Notes: generated from the sequence alone by a model not told the origin. A DNA stretch of 64,000 bases from Vogesella mureinivorans (GCF_007644035.1 NZ_VMTV02001001.1:1-64000), one strand, 5' to 3'. Positions 37,537 to 48,209 are shown, numbered from the stretch's first letter. Made by a program: numbers and translations.

Positions 37537-38184
37537 ATGGCCAGAAAAACACGCGAAGAAGCCGAACAAACCCGCCAGCTGCTACTGGATACCGCCGAAA
37601 AGGTATTCTGGGAGCAAGGCGTGGCCGCCACCTCGCTGACCGACATTGCTGCGGCAGCGGGGCTGACCCGTGGCGCCATCTACTGGCACTTCGCCAACAA
37701 GCTGGACCTGTTCAACGCGCTGTGTGACCGCATCGTACCGGCGCTGGAAATCATTGACGGTATCTTGCTGGATACACATTACAACCCGGCTGCGCGGCTA
37801 TGGCGCCACGTGCACGCCATGTTCGATCTGCTCTATCACGACCAGCGCATGCGCCGTATCTGCGCCATCCACCACATAGGCTGCGAGCAGGTGGGCGAAA
37901 TGGCCCCCCTGCTGCTGGAACAGCTTAGCTGGACACAGGAAAAAGAAGCGCTGCTCACCCGTGTACTGGAAGAAGCCGGCCAGCAAGGGCTGCTACGCCC
38001 AGGCGTGGTACCGGCACTGGCCGCCATCGGCCTGCACTCCTTGTGCGGCGGCTTGTGCCATAGCTGGATGATTGCCATCGAAAACGACACCATCCACCGC
38101 CATCTATCTGCCATGTTAAGCCCTTATTTTGTCGGGGTTTTCCGTGATGATTGCTGGCTACAGGGCGCTGCACCCGCGGCCTGA
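37537..38184 (+). CDS. TetR-family repressor of the RND pump (AcrR/TtgR type)
   Basis: 215 residues. The N-terminal helix-turn-helix M-A-R-K-T-R-E-E-A-E-Q-T-R-Q-L-L-L-D-T-A and T-S-L-T-D-I-A-A-A-A-G-L-T-R-G-A-I-Y-W-H-F is that of AcrR/TtgR, and the ligand-binding C-terminal domain has the expected length. It is divergent from the pump operon with a matching palindromic operator between them, so it is the local repressor released by pump substrates. Confidence 0.9.
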   Translation: MARKTREEAEQTRQLLLDTAEKVFWEQGVAATSLTDIAAAAGLTRGAIYWHFANKLDLFNALCDRIVPALEIIDGILLDTHYNPAARLWRHVHAMFDLLYHDQRMRRICAIHHIGCEQVGEMAPLLLEQLSWTQEKEALLTRVLEEAGQQGLLRPGVVPALAAIGLHSLCGGLCHSWMIAIENDTIHRHLSAMLSPYFVGVFRDDCWLQGAAPAA

Positions 38185-38230
38185 TTGGCGTATACTCCGC
38201 GCTTTCCCGCAGACAACACCGCATTTGGCC

Positions 38231-39133
38231 ATGACCCACGCGATCAGCATCGAGTCCGTCAGCAAGCGCTTTGGCAGCTTGCAGGCACTGGATAGCGTCA
38301 GCTTCACCGTAGCGCAGGGCGAGTTCTTTGCCCTGCTCGGCCCCAACGGCGCCGGTAAAACCACCCTGATTTCCGCCATGGCTGGCCTGTCGCGCCCGGA
38401 TAGCGGCCATATCCGCATCATGGGCCACGACACGGTAGGCAGCGCCCGCCAGGCACGCATGACCCTGGGCGTGGTACCGCAAGAACTGGTGTTCGACCCG
38501 TTTTTCAGCGTACGCGAAGCCCTGGTCTTCCAGTCCGGCTACTTTGGCATTCGCCGCAACGATGCCTGGATAGACGAGCTGCTGCACAAGCTGGGGCTAA
38601 CCGACAAAGCCGGCACCAATATGCGCGCGCTGTCCGGCGGCATGAAACGCCGCGTGATGGTGGCGCAGGCACTGGTACACCGGCCACCGGTGATCGTGCT
38701 GGACGAACCCACAGCCGGGGTAGACGTGGAGCTGCGCCAAAGCCTGTGGGCCTTTGTGCAAGAGCTGAACCAGGCCGGCCATACCATCGTGCTGACTACG
38801 CACTATCTGGAAGAAGCCGAAACCCTGTGCAGCCGCATCGCCATGCTGAAAAAAGGCAAACTGCTGGCGCTGGAAAACAAGGACAAGCTGCTGGCGCATA
38901 GCGCCACCCGCGAGATCTCGCTGAAGTTGGCCGCAGCGCTGCCCGCCAGCCTGCAGCCACTGAAAGTGCGCGAGGCGGATGGCCGCCACATCCTGCAGCT
39001 AGCCGATATTGCCCGCCTGGAAGATGTACTGCGCGAGCTGAGGTTGGCCGCAGTAGAGGTGCGCGAGCTGTCTATCCACGAAACGGACCTGGAGCAGGTG
39101 TTTGTGAAAATGATGCATGGGGGGCGAGTGTGA
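38231..39133 (+). CDS. ABC-2 type transporter ATP-binding protein
   Basis: 300 residues. Walker A LLGPNGAGKTTLI, signature LSGGMKRR, Walker B IVLDEPTAGVD, and a C-terminal extension (about 230-300) as in YadG/NodI-type drug or polysaccharide exporters. The ATG at 38231 is preferred over the earlier open frame. Its stop overlaps the permease start. A copy of the dispersed word lies in the C-terminal coding region (39042). Confidence 0.87.
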   Translation: MTHAISIESVSKRFGSLQALDSVSFTVAQGEFFALLGPNGAGKTTLISAMAGLSRPDSGHIRIMGHDTVGSARQARMTLGVVPQELVFDPFFSVREALVFQSGYFGIRRNDAWIDELLHKLGLTDKAGTNMRALSGGMKRRVMVAQALVHRPPVIVLDEPTAGVDVELRQSLWAFVQELNQAGHTIVLTTHYLEEAETLCSRIAMLKKGKLLALENKDKLLAHSATREISLKLAAALPASLQPLKVREADGRHILQLADIARLEDVLRELRLAAVEVRELSIHETDLEQVFVKMMHGGRV

Positions 39134-39888
39134 TGCACGGCTTCATGACGCTGTTCAAAAAAGAAATCCTGCGCTTCTGGAAGGTAGCCTTCCAGACCGT
39201 GATGGCCCCGGTGCTGACCGCGCTGCTGTACCAGCTGATTTTCTCGCACGTGCTGTCGCAGCACGTTGAAGCCTACCCCGGCGTGAGCTATACCGCTTTC
39301 CTGATACCCGGCCTGGTGATGATGTCGATGGCGCAAAACGCCTTTGCCAACAGCTCGTCCAGCCTGATACAAAGCAAGATCACCGGCAATATCGTGTTCC
39401 TGCTGCTGCCGCCCCTTACCGCACTGGAGTTTTTTGGTGCCTACCTGCTGGCCGCCATCGTGCGGGGCTTGGTAGTGGGGGCTGGCGTACTGGCGGTCAC
39501 CGCCTGGTTTGGCCTGCCGTTACCCAGCCACCCGCTATGGATACTGACTTTTGCCGCACTGGGCTGTGGCGTACTGGGTACACTGGGCATTGTGGCAGGC
39601 ATCTGGGCCGATAAATTCGACCAGTTGGCCGCTTTCCAGAACTTTATCATCATGCCGCTGACTTTCCTGTCAGGGGTGTTTTACTCCATCAACAGCCTGC
39701 CACCCCTGTGGAAAACCGTGTCCCACCTGAACCCGGTGTTCTACATGATTGACGGCTTCCGCTACGGCTTCTTTGGCCAGGGTGATGTCTCCCCCTGGCT
39801 TTCGCTGGCGGTAGTGGGGGGCAGTTTTGCCGCACTGGCAAGCTGGTCCTTGTATTTGATCGGTAGCGGCTACAAATTACGCCAGTAA
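39133..39888 (+). CDS. ABC-2 type transporter permease
   Basis: About 251 residues, six membrane helices, ABC-2 fold of the YadH/NodJ group (T-L-F-K-K-E-I-L-R-F-W-K-V at the N-terminus, G-L-V-M-M-S-M-A-Q-N-A-F in the middle, F-L-S-G-V-F-Y-S near the end). Start taken as the ATG at 39133, overlapping the ATPase stop (a GTG at 39130 is also in frame). The ATPase-permease-ibaG-murA order is common in betaproteobacteria; the substrate is not known. Confidence 0.85.
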   Translation: MHGFMTLFKKEILRFWKVAFQTVMAPVLTALLYQLIFSHVLSQHVEAYPGVSYTAFLIPGLVMMSMAQNAFANSSSSLIQSKITGNIVFLLLPPLTALEFFGAYLLAAIVRGLVVGAGVLAVTAWFGLPLPSHPLWILTFAALGCGVLGTLGIVAGIWADKFDQLAAFQNFIIMPLTFLSGVFYSINSLPPLWKTVSHLNPVFYMIDGFRYGFFGQGDVSPWLSLAVVGGSFAALASWSLYLIGSGYKLRQ

Positions 39889-39928
39889 GCCCGCACCGTT
39901 TTTTGACAGCTTTCCTACAGGATTTACC

Positions 39929-41444
<1,516 letters not shown>

Positions 41445-41465
41445 GCCCTGCCTGCTTAGCCACAC

Positions 41466-41490
41466 AAAGCCCCGTCAGGGGCTTTTTGCT
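41466..41490 (+). terminator. intrinsic terminator after murA
   Basis: aaagcccc (41466-41473) and ggggcttt (41478-41485), loop gtca, followed by a T run. Confidence 0.85.
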
Positions 41491-41562
41491 TTTTAACCTG
41501 CCAGGGCTGGCAAGCCAGGCGTAGCACAGGCAAAAAGCCGGGCAAATCGCCGATGAGGCTGG

Positions 41563-41643
41563 CCGCACGCCAGTGGTGAGGTGGCCGACCTGCAGCGCCT
41601 GTCCGGCGAACAGCAGGGCCTGCTGGCACGCTTCAAGCTATAA
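41563..41643 (+). pseudogene. possible 3' remnant of a methyl-accepting chemotaxis protein gene
   Basis: About 26 codons in frame, preceded by a stop and ended by TAA at 41641, read ...E-V-A-D-L-Q-R-L-S-G-E-Q-Q-G-L-L-A-R-F-K-L. This is the typical last helix of chemotaxis receptors, where a heptad-repeat tail ends in R-F-K/R-L or V. Nothing else of such a gene is present between murA and apt, so it would be the scar of a deletion. The match is short and could be coincidence. Confidence 0.35.
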
Positions 41644-41655
41644 GCGCTGCACCAA

Positions 41656-41694
41656 GGTTGGCCGCAGCCGTGCCTTGGCACGCTGCGGCCAACC
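41656..41694. repeat. inverted pair of the dispersed 11-bp word forming a hairpin
   Basis: GGTTGGCCGCA at 41656-41666 and its reverse complement at 41684-41694 face each other; with the bases between them they form a stem of about 18 bp with one bulged C and a 2-base loop. The hairpin lies between convergent genes next to the terminator at 41703. Inverted pairs acting as terminator-like hairpins are a hallmark of Neisseria uptake sequences. Confidence 0.8.
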
Positions 41695-41702
41695 CCAACA
41701 AA

Positions 41703-41735
41703 AAAGCCCTGCTTGCGCGAGCAAGCAGGGCTTTT
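41703..41735. terminator. bidirectional terminator between murA and apt
   Basis: AAAGCCCTGCTTGC (41703-41716), loop gcga, and GCAAGCAGGGCTTT (41721-41734), with A and T runs outside. It mainly serves the leftward permease-apt transcript, whose last stop codon is at 41753. Confidence 0.85.
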
Positions 41736-41752
41736 GGCCGTGACCGTAACGA

Positions 41753-42310
41753 CTAGTGGCCGTCGAACGAGCACACGGTAAACAGCGGGATATCCAGGCC
41801 GCGCATCAGGTCGCCGCCGCCCAGCTCGGGCAGCTCGATAATGCCGGCCGCTTCCACCACCTCGGCGCCCAGGCGCTGCAGCAGCTTGTAACCTGCCATC
41901 ATGGTACCGCCGGTGGCGATCAGGTCGTCGATCAGCACCACACGGTCACCCGGTTTCACCGCATCGGTGTGCATTTCCACCGTGGCGTTGCCGTACTCCA
42001 GCTCGTACTCTTCCGCCACCGTGGTGTAGGGCAGCTTGCCCTTTTTGCGGATGGGCACAAAGCCGACGTTCAGCTCGTACGCCAGCACCGAACCGATGAT
42101 GAAACCGCGCGCGTCCAGGCCCGCCACCATATCGATCTTCTCGCCCATATAACGGTGCACAAAGATATCGATCAGCATGCGGAAGGTCTTGGGGTTCTGC
42201 AGCAGCGGGGTAATATCGCGGAACATCACCCCCTCGCTCGGCCAGTTCGGCACGGTGCGGATCCAGCCCTTCAGGTAGCGCGAATAGTCCAGGTTACTCA
42301 GGTTTTCCAT
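41753..42310 (-). CDS. apt: adenine phosphoribosyltransferase
   Basis: 185 residues. Salvages adenine to AMP with PRPP. The PRPP-binding motif [14 protein letters not shown] stands near residues 122-135, and K-K-G-K-L-P-Y-T-T and the A-R-G-F-I-I-G segment are conserved. It follows the purine permease by 10 bases on the same strand, so uptake and salvage are co-expressed. Confidence 0.96.
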   Translation of the reverse strand: MENLSNLDYSRYLKGWIRTVPNWPSEGVMFRDITPLLQNPKTFRMLIDIFVHRYMGEKIDMVAGLDARGFIIGSVLAYELNVGFVPIRKKGKLPYTTVAEEYELEYGNATVEMHTDAVKPGDRVVLIDDLIATGGTMMAGYKLLQRLGAEVVEAAGIIELPELGGGDLMRGLDIPLFTVCSFDGH

Positions 42311-42320
42311 GCTTTATGCC

Positions 42321-43613
42321 TTAGTGGAAGAACGCCAGCTTCACCACCCACAGGCCGGCAATCACCAGTACAGCCGGTTTCAGGTCGGCAAAACGGCCAG
42401 CCAGAATCTTGATCACGGCGTAGCTGATAAAGCCAAAAGCGATACCGTCGGCAATGGAGAAGGTAAACGGCATGGCCACGGCAGTCATCACCGCCGGGGC
42501 GGATTCGGTCAGGTCATCCCAGTTGATCTCGGCCAGGCCACGGGTCATCAGCACGGCCACGTAGCACAGTGCCGGCGCGGTAGCGTAAGCCGGTACGGTC
42601 TTGGCCAGCGGCGAAATCCACAGGCAGGCCAGGAACAGGATGGCCACCACCAGCGCGGTCAGGCCGGTACGGCCACCCACGGCGGTACCCGCAGCCGATT
42701 CGATGTAGGCAGTGGTCGACGACGTACCCATGGCCGCACCGGCGGTAATGGCTACCGAGTCGGCCATCAGCGCGCGCTTCAGGCGTGGCAGCTTGCCGTC
42801 TTTGTCCAGCAGGCCGGCACGGTGCGACACACCTACCAGGGTACCGGTGGTATCAAACAGGTCCACAAAGAAGAACACGAAAATCACGCCCAGCAGGCCT
42901 GCCGTCATGGCGCCTTCCAGGTCCATTTTCATGAAGGTCGGTTCGATGCTGGGCACCGGGGCAAAGATGCCTTCAAAGCTGGACAGACCCAGCATGATGG
43001 ACAGCGCCGTCACCGTCAGCACACCGATAATGATGGAGCCGTGTACCTTGCGGTACTCCAGCGCCACGATGATGAAGAAGCCCAGGATAGCCAGCAGCAC
43101 TTTCGGGTCGTGCATATTGCCCATGGTCAGCAGCGTAGCCGGGTGATCCACCACCACACCGGCGTTTTTCAGCGCGATAATGGCCAGGAACAAGCCCACA
43201 CCTGCCGAGATGGCAAACTTAAGCGACTGGGGAATGGCGTTCACGATGGCTTCGCGCACCTTGAACAGGCTCACCGCCAGGAACACGATACCGGAAATGA
43301 ACACGGCACCCAGCGCCGTTTCCCACGGTATGCCCATGCCCTTTACCACGGTAAAGGTAAAGTAGGCGTTCAGCCCCATACCCGGCGCCAGCGCGATCGG
43401 GTAGTTGGCCACCAGTGCCATGATGGCGGTACCCAGCGCAGCAGCCAGGCAGGTAGCAACAAACACGGCGTTGAAATCCATGCCGGTAATCGACAGGATG
43501 GCCGGGTTCACGATAACAATGTAAGCCATTGTCAGGAACGTGGTGAAACCGGCAATGACCTCGGTCTTGACGTCCGTGCCGTGCTCTTTAAGCTTGAAGA
43601 AGCTTTCTAGCAT
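42321..43613 (-). CDS. NCS2-family adenine/guanine/hypoxanthine permease (AzgA/PbuG type)
   Basis: 430 residues, about 12-13 membrane helices. Starts M-L-E-S-F-F-K-L-K-E-H-G-T-D-V-K-T-E-V with the family's F-T-T-F-L-T-M-A-Y-I motif; E-S-A-A-G-T-A-V-G-G-R-T-G-L is the conserved loop with the substrate-binding acidic residue. The ATG at 43613 is preferred over a longer frame that lacks homology-like sequence. Together with apt it forms a purine uptake and salvage unit, divergent from gmk. Confidence 0.9.
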   Translation of the reverse strand: MLESFFKLKEHGTDVKTEVIAGFTTFLTMAYIVIVNPAILSITGMDFNAVFVATCLAAALGTAIMALVANYPIALAPGMGLNAYFTFTVVKGMGIPWETALGAVFISGIVFLAVSLFKVREAIVNAIPQSLKFAISAGVGLFLAIIALKNAGVVVDHPATLLTMGNMHDPKVLLAILGFFIIVALEYRKVHGSIIIGVLTVTALSIMLGLSSFEGIFAPVPSIEPTFMKMDLEGAMTAGLLGVIFVFFFVDLFDTTGTLVGVSHRAGLLDKDGKLPRLKRALMADSVAITAGAAMGTSSTTAYIESAAGTAVGGRTGLTALVVAILFLACLWISPLAKTVPAYATAPALCYVAVLMTRGLAEINWDDLTESAPAVMTAVAMPFTFSIADGIAFGFISYAVIKILAGRFADLKPAVLVIAGLWVVKLAFFH

Positions 43614-43722
43614 GATGACATGCCCTCCCCTCGTCTTTTGAGACGTAACTGTTTGAAAAACGCGCAATTTTAACCTGAAACGCTTGTTTGTTGCGCTGCA
43701 GTTTGTCTGAGGCAAGCCCGGC

Positions 43723-43751
43723 TTAACCACAACAGCGCCTTGTGGTATCCT
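43723..43751 (+). promoter_or_regulatory. gmk promoter containing an inverted repeat
   Basis: TTAACC (43723-43728) and TATCCT (43746-43751) are separated by 17 bases. Between them is the perfect inverted repeat ACCACAA (43726-43732) / TTGTGGT (43740-43746), positioned to block the promoter. The region is shared with the divergent purine permease gene. The binding protein is unknown. Confidence 0.45.
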
Positions 43752-43785
43752 GAAATATTGCTCAAGTTCGTTAGGAAGCGCTTAC

Positions 43786-44412
43786 ATGACGTCAGCCCAA
43801 GGCTCGATTTTTATCGTGGTAGCCCCCTCCGGCGCCGGTAAAACCTCGCTGGTGGCCGCGCTATTGCAAGCGGAGCCCGGTGTAGAGCTGTCGGTATCCT
43901 ATACAACGCGTGCCCCGCGCGAAGGCGAGGTAGACGGCAAGAACTACCATTTTGTCGACCGCGCCGCCTTTGAAGGCATGATCGCCGCTGGCGACTTCCT
44001 GGAGTACGCCGAGGTCTACGGCAACTACTACGGCACCAGCGCGCGCTGGCTGCGTGAAAGGTTGGCCGCAGGCCACGATATCCTGCTGGAAATCGACTGG
44101 CAGGGCGCCCGCCAGGTCCGCAAGGTGTTCGACGAAGCCGTGGCCGTATTCATCCTGCCACCATCGCTGCCCGTACTAGAAGCCCGCCTGCGTGGCCGGG
44201 CCACCGATAGCGAAGAAGTCATCCAGCGCCGCCTGTCCGAGGCACGCATGGAGATCGACCAGGTAGCCGAATACGATTACCTGATCGTAAACGATGATTT
44301 CGACCAGGCCCGCCTGGACCTGATCAGCGTGATCCGCAGCCAGCGCCTGCACAGCACGCGCCAGCTGCAGCGCCACCGCAGCAGTATTACCGGCATGCAA
44401 ACGCCCCGCTAG
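43786..44412 (+). CDS. gmk: guanylate kinase
   Basis: 208 residues. P-loop V-A-P-S-G-A-G-K-T-S-L, GMP-binding S-Y-T-T-R-A-P-R-E-G-E-V-D-G-K-N-Y-H-F, and a canonical lid. Phosphorylates GMP to GDP. First gene of a gmk-rpoZ-spoT row, which links guanine nucleotide supply to (p)ppGpp metabolism. Copy of the dispersed word at 44060. Confidence 0.97.
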   Translation: MTSAQGSIFIVVAPSGAGKTSLVAALLQAEPGVELSVSYTTRAPREGEVDGKNYHFVDRAAFEGMIAAGDFLEYAEVYGNYYGTSARWLRERLAAGHDILLEIDWQGARQVRKVFDEAVAVFILPPSLPVLEARLRGRATDSEEVIQRRLSEARMEIDQVAEYDYLIVNDDFDQARLDLISVIRSQRLHSTRQLQRHRSSITGMQTPR

Positions 44413-44475
44413 GGCTTTATCCGGATCGCACAATCCCTTATCTTTTTGCTTCACCCTTTGTGAAAGAGACATACC

Positions 44476-44682
44476 ATGGCCCGTATTACCGTTGACGATT
44501 GCCTCGACCGCATCCACAACCGCTTCGACCTGACCCTGGCAGCAGCCTACCGTGCCCGTCAGGTAGCCTCCGGTGCCACCGCTTTTGTAGAGCAAGGCCG
44601 TAACAAGCCTACCGTTGTTGCCCTGCGCGAAATCGCCGGTGGCCACGTTGGCCGCGAAATCCTCACCCGCCACAAAGGCTGA
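44476..44682 (+). CDS. rpoZ: RNA polymerase omega subunit
   Basis: 68 residues; [29 protein letters not shown] is the family N-terminus. Stabilises the beta-prime subunit and forms part of a ppGpp-binding site. Between gmk and spoT, as in most proteobacteria. Confidence 0.97.
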   Translation: MARITVDDCLDRIHNRFDLTLAAAYRARQVASGATAFVEQGRNKPTVVALREIAGGHVGREILTRHKG

Positions 44683-44690
44683 TTCTGCCG

Positions 44691-46844
44691 ATGACCGCGG
44701 ATAACGCCTCCCCTATCGACTACAACGCACTCGTTGACGCCGAGGCCGAGGCGTTATTTCTGGCAGCATCGCGTTACCTGAAGCCCGAAGACGTACAGCT
44801 ACTGCGCCAGGCCTTCATCACCGCGCGCGACGCGCACGAAGGCCAGACCCGCAAAAGCGGCGAGCCCTACATCACCCACCCGCTAGCGGTAGCCACCATG
44901 CTCACCGACTGGCGGCTGGATGCCCAAGGGTTGGCCGCAGCGCTGATGCACGACGTACTGGAAGACACCGGCGTCACCAAGCCCACGCTGTCCGACCAGT
45001 TTGGCCGCACCATTGCCGACCTGGTCGATGGCCTGTCCAAGCTGGAAAAGCTGGAATACCAGACCAAGGAAACCGCCCAGGCGGAAAACTTCCGCAAAAT
45101 GGTACTGGCGATGGCACGCGATATCCGCGTGATCATCGTGAAGCTGGCCGACCGCCTGCACAATATGCGCACGCTGGACGCCATGCGCGAAGACAAGCGC
45201 CAGCGCATAGCGCTGGAAACGCTGGAAATCTACGCCCCCATCGCCAACCGCATCGGCCTGAACAAGGTCTACCGCGAGCTGCAGGACCTGGCGTTCATGC
45301 ACCTGCACCCGCACCGCTACCACGTGCTGTCCAAAGCCGTGCGTGCCGCACGCGGCAACCGGCGCGAGGTGGTGGACAAGATCCTGAAAGCCGTTAGCCA
45401 GAAGCTGGTAGAGGCCAATATCGAGGCCACCATCAAAGGCCGCGAGAAAAACCTGTACAGCATCTACAAGAAAATGCAGGAAAAAAGCCTGTCGTTTTCC
45501 GAAGTGCTGGATATCTACGGCTTTCGCATCATCGTCAAAGACAACCCCGGCTGCTACCTGGCACTGGGCGCGCTGCACAGCCTGTACAAGCCGATTCCGG
45601 GCAAGTTCAAGGACTACATCGCCATCCCCAAGGGCAACGGCTACCAGAGCCTGCACACCACCCTGTTCGGCCCCTACGGCACACCGGTGGAAATGCAGAT
45701 CCGCACCCGTGAAATGAACGCGGTGGCCGAAGCCGGCATTGCCTCGCACTGGATGTACAAATCCGGCCACGCCAGCATCGACGCCGCCAAGCAGCGCACG
45801 CACCAGTGGCTGCAAAGCCTGCTGGACATGCAGGCCGAAAGCGACGACGCCGTCGAGTTCCTGGAACACATCAAGATCGACCTGTTCCCCGACGAGGTGT
45901 ACGTGTTTACACCCAAGGGCAAGATTATCGTGCTGCCGCATGGCTCCACCCCGGTGGATTTTGCCTACGCGGTACACACCGACGTGGGCCACCGCTGTAT
46001 CGCCGCCCGCGTGAACCACAACCTGGTACCGCTGCGCAGCGTGCTGCGTAACGGTGACACCGTGGACATCATTACCTCCACGCAAACCAAGCCCAACCCG
46101 TCGTGGCTGAATTTCGTGCAAAGCGGCCGTGCGCGCTCCGGCATTCGCAATTATCTGAAATCGCTACAGACACAAGACGCCATCCAGCTGGGGCAAAAGC
46201 TGCTGCGCCAGGCCGCCAGCGCGCTGTCAGCCTTTGAGCCGGACATCACGCCCGAGCTGGAAGACGCGCTGCTGGCCCGCCTGGGCGAGCGCAACCGCCG
46301 CTTTAGCGACATCCTGGCCGACATCGGCACCGGCAAACAGTTGGCCGCCGTGGTGGCACGCAAGCTGCTGGAGCTATCCGGCCAGCAAGCACAGCAGGCC
46401 GCGCTGGGCCCGATTGCCATCCGGGGCAACGAAGGCGCCGCTATCCACCTGTCCAACTGCTGCAACCCGATACCGGGCGACCAGATTGTCGGCATCGCCA
46501 AAAAAGACCAAGGCTTGCTGATTCACCGCGGCAGCTGCCACAACGTGCAGCGCGTGGAGGCAGAAAAGCTGCTGGAAGTACGCTGGGAAGCGGTAAAAGA
46601 CCGCATGTTCGGTGTGAACATCAGCATTCTGGCGTTTAACCAGCGCGGTGCGCTGGCCGATATCGCCGCCGCCATCTCGCACGCCTCGGCCAATATCGAA
46701 ACCGTCGACACGCAAGACAACCACAGCCAGGACGGCTACATCCACATTCACTTCCGCCTGCAGGTAGACAACCTGCAGCATCTGGAAAAAGTGCTGGCAC
46801 AGGTTCAGCAAGTGGAAGTCGTCCAGCGCGCAGAAAGACGCTAG
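44691..46844 (+). CDS. spoT: bifunctional (p)ppGpp synthetase/hydrolase (SpoT/RSH)
   Basis: 717 residues. HD hydrolase domain (T-H-P-L-A-V-A-T-M, L-M-H-D-V-L-E-D-T), synthetase domain (Y-G-F-R-I-I-V, KFKDYIAIPKGNGYQSLHTT), TGS domain (V-F-T-P-K-G-K-I-I-V-L-P-H-G-S-T-P-V-D-F-A-Y) and a C-terminal ACT domain (G-A-L-A-D-I-A-A-A-I). Both catalytic cores look intact, as expected for SpoT. It starts 8 bases after rpoZ. Confidence 0.95.
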   Translation: MTADNASPIDYNALVDAEAEALFLAASRYLKPEDVQLLRQAFITARDAHEGQTRKSGEPYITHPLAVATMLTDWRLDAQGLAAALMHDVLEDTGVTKPTLSDQFGRTIADLVDGLSKLEKLEYQTKETAQAENFRKMVLAMARDIRVIIVKLADRLHNMRTLDAMREDKRQRIALETLEIYAPIANRIGLNKVYRELQDLAFMHLHPHRYHVLSKAVRAARGNRREVVDKILKAVSQKLVEANIEATIKGREKNLYSIYKKMQEKSLSFSEVLDIYGFRIIVKDNPGCYLALGALHSLYKPIPGKFKDYIAIPKGNGYQSLHTTLFGPYGTPVEMQIRTREMNAVAEAGIASHWMYKSGHASIDAAKQRTHQWLQSLLDMQAESDDAVEFLEHIKIDLFPDEVYVFTPKGKIIVLPHGSTPVDFAYAVHTDVGHRCIAARVNHNLVPLRSVLRNGDTVDIITSTQTKPNPSWLNFVQSGRARSGIRNYLKSLQTQDAIQLGQKLLRQAASALSAFEPDITPELEDALLARLGERNRRFSDILADIGTGKQLAAVVARKLLELSGQQAQQAALGPIAIRGNEGAAIHLSNCCNPIPGDQIVGIAKKDQGLLIHRGSCHNVQRVEAEKLLEVRWEAVKDRMFGVNISILAFNQRGALADIAAAISHASANIETVDTQDNHSQDGYIHIHFRLQVDNLQHLEKVLAQVQQVEVVQRAERR

Positions 46845-46848
46845 CACC

Positions 46849-47055
46849 ATGCCCTGCATCCGCATTAACGGTGAAGACCGCACGCTCTCCGGGCACGTAG
46901 ACAGCCTGGCCGCCCTGATTGCCGAGCTGGGCCTCACCGGCAAGCGCATTGCCATAGAACGCAATGGCGAAATCGTACCGCGTAGCCAGCATGCCAACAC
47001 CCCGCTTGCAGAGGGTGATGCGCTGGAAATCGTCGTCGCCGTGGGCGGCGGTTAA
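46849..47055 (+). CDS. thiS: sulfur carrier protein ThiS
   Basis: 68 residues, ubiquitin-like fold ending in the obligatory G-G (V-A-V-G-G-G). The C-terminal glycine is adenylated and thiocarboxylated to deliver sulfur for the thiazole of thiamine. It starts 4 bases after the spoT stop and is followed 19 bases later by thiG. No TPP riboswitch can precede it in so short a gap. Confidence 0.93.
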   Translation: MPCIRINGEDRTLSGHVDSLAALIAELGLTGKRIAIERNGEIVPRSQHANTPLAEGDALEIVVAVGGG

Positions 47056-47074
47056 CTTTAGCAAGGGACCAAGC

Positions 47075-47869
47075 GTGCAAGACCCATTGATCATCGCCGG
47101 ACAATCCTACCAATCGCGCCTGCTGGTTGGCACCGGCAAATACCGCGACTTCCAGCAAACTGCCGACGCGCTGGATGCCTCCGGCTGCGAAATCGTTACC
47201 GTGGCCATCCGCCGCGTGAACCTGGGGCAAAACCCTAACGAGCCGAATTTGCTGGACTTTTTGCCAAAAAACCGGTATACACTGCTGCCCAATACGGCAG
47301 GCTGCTACACCGCAGACGACGCCGTGCGGACCTTGCGCCTCGCGCGTGAGCTGCTGGACGACCACCGCCTGGTAAAGCTGGAAGTACTGGGCGACCCGCA
47401 TACCTTGTACCCCAACGTACGCGACACGCTCAAAGCCGCCGAAACCCTGGTGAAGGAAGGCTTCGACGTGATGGTTTACACCTCGGATGACCCCATCGTC
47501 GCCAAAGAGCTGGAACAGATAGGCTGCTGCGCCATCATGCCGCTGGCCAGCCTGATCGGCTCCGGCATGGGCATCCTGAACCCGTGGAACCTGCAGCTCA
47601 TCATCGAGCAATCGAATGTCCCCGTGCTGGTTGATGCCGGCGTGGGTACCGCCTCGGACGCAACCATCGGCATGGAGCTGGGTTGCCACGGGGTACTGAT
47701 GAATACCGCCATTGCCGCCGCACAAGACCCTGTGCGGATGGCACTGGCCATGAAACTGGGCGTCCAGGCCGGTCGCGAAGCGTACCTGGCCGGGCGTATG
47801 CCTAAACGCTTTTATTCGGCGACACCGAGTTCGCCACGTGAGGGGGTGATTTCTTCCCGTTCGGGATGA
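47075..47869 (+). CDS. thiG: thiazole synthase ThiG
   Basis: 264 residues. TIM-barrel enzyme that condenses DXP, dehydroglycine and ThiS thiocarboxylate. The Schiff-base lysine lies in [12 protein letters not shown], and [15 protein letters not shown] is the phosphate-binding end. The GTG start at 47075 has AAGGGA upstream; the longer open frame overlaps thiS and is unlikely. Confidence 0.95.
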   Translation: MQDPLIIAGQSYQSRLLVGTGKYRDFQQTADALDASGCEIVTVAIRRVNLGQNPNEPNLLDFLPKNRYTLLPNTAGCYTADDAVRTLRLARELLDDHRLVKLEVLGDPHTLYPNVRDTLKAAETLVKEGFDVMVYTSDDPIVAKELEQIGCCAIMPLASLIGSGMGILNPWNLQLIIEQSNVPVLVDAGVGTASDATIGMELGCHGVLMNTAIAAAQDPVRMALAMKLGVQAGREAYLAGRMPKRFYSATPSSPREGVISSRSG

Positions 47870-47909
47870 TGCGCAGTGCACACTAATACCCGTTGCCACG
47901 CATCTGGCT

Positions 47910-47938
47910 TTTACAAAAGCTACAACGTTGTTTAGAAT
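47910..47938 (+). promoter_or_regulatory. promoter of the rpsU-yqeY-dnaG-rpoD operon
   Basis: TTTACA (47910-47915) and TAGAAT (47933-47938) with a 17-base spacer, about 50 bases upstream of a small leader hairpin (gaggca 47952-47957 / tgcctc 47962-47967) and the rpsU start. Confidence 0.75.
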
Positions 47939-47996
47939 ACTCATTTTCCTCGAGGCAGAAATGCCTCAAGCCAAAAGATTTAAGGACCTCAGCTAA

Positions 47997-48209
47997 ATGC
48001 CGACTATCCGCGTTAAAGAGAACGAACCGTTTGAAGTTGCCATGCGTCGCTTCAAGCGCGCTATCGAAAAAACCGGTCTGCTGACCGAACTGCGCGCCCG
48101 CGAATTCTACGAGAAGCCAACCGCTGAACGTAAGCGTAAAAAAGCTGCTGCCGTGAAACGCCACTACAAGCGTATCCGCAGCCAGATGCTGCCACCGAAG
48201 CTGTTCTAA
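47997..48209 (+). CDS. rpsU: 30S ribosomal protein S21 (bS21)
   Basis: 70 residues, basic: [20 protein letters not shown]. It base-pairs-assists 16S rRNA at translation initiation. First gene of the macromolecular synthesis operon; an internal terminator follows. Confidence 0.97.
   Translation: MPTIRVKENEPFEVAMRRFKRAIEKTGLLTELRAREFYEKPTAERKRKKAAAVKRHYKRIRSQMLPPKLF

Noticed and set aside
43614-43722. Purine riboswitch in the leader of the purine permease gene
   Set aside because: The short leader lacks the conserved purine-aptamer loop sequences and three-way-junction pairing.
46845-46848. TPP riboswitch before thiS
   Set aside because: Only 4 bases separate spoT and thiS, and no THI element is visible before thiG either.
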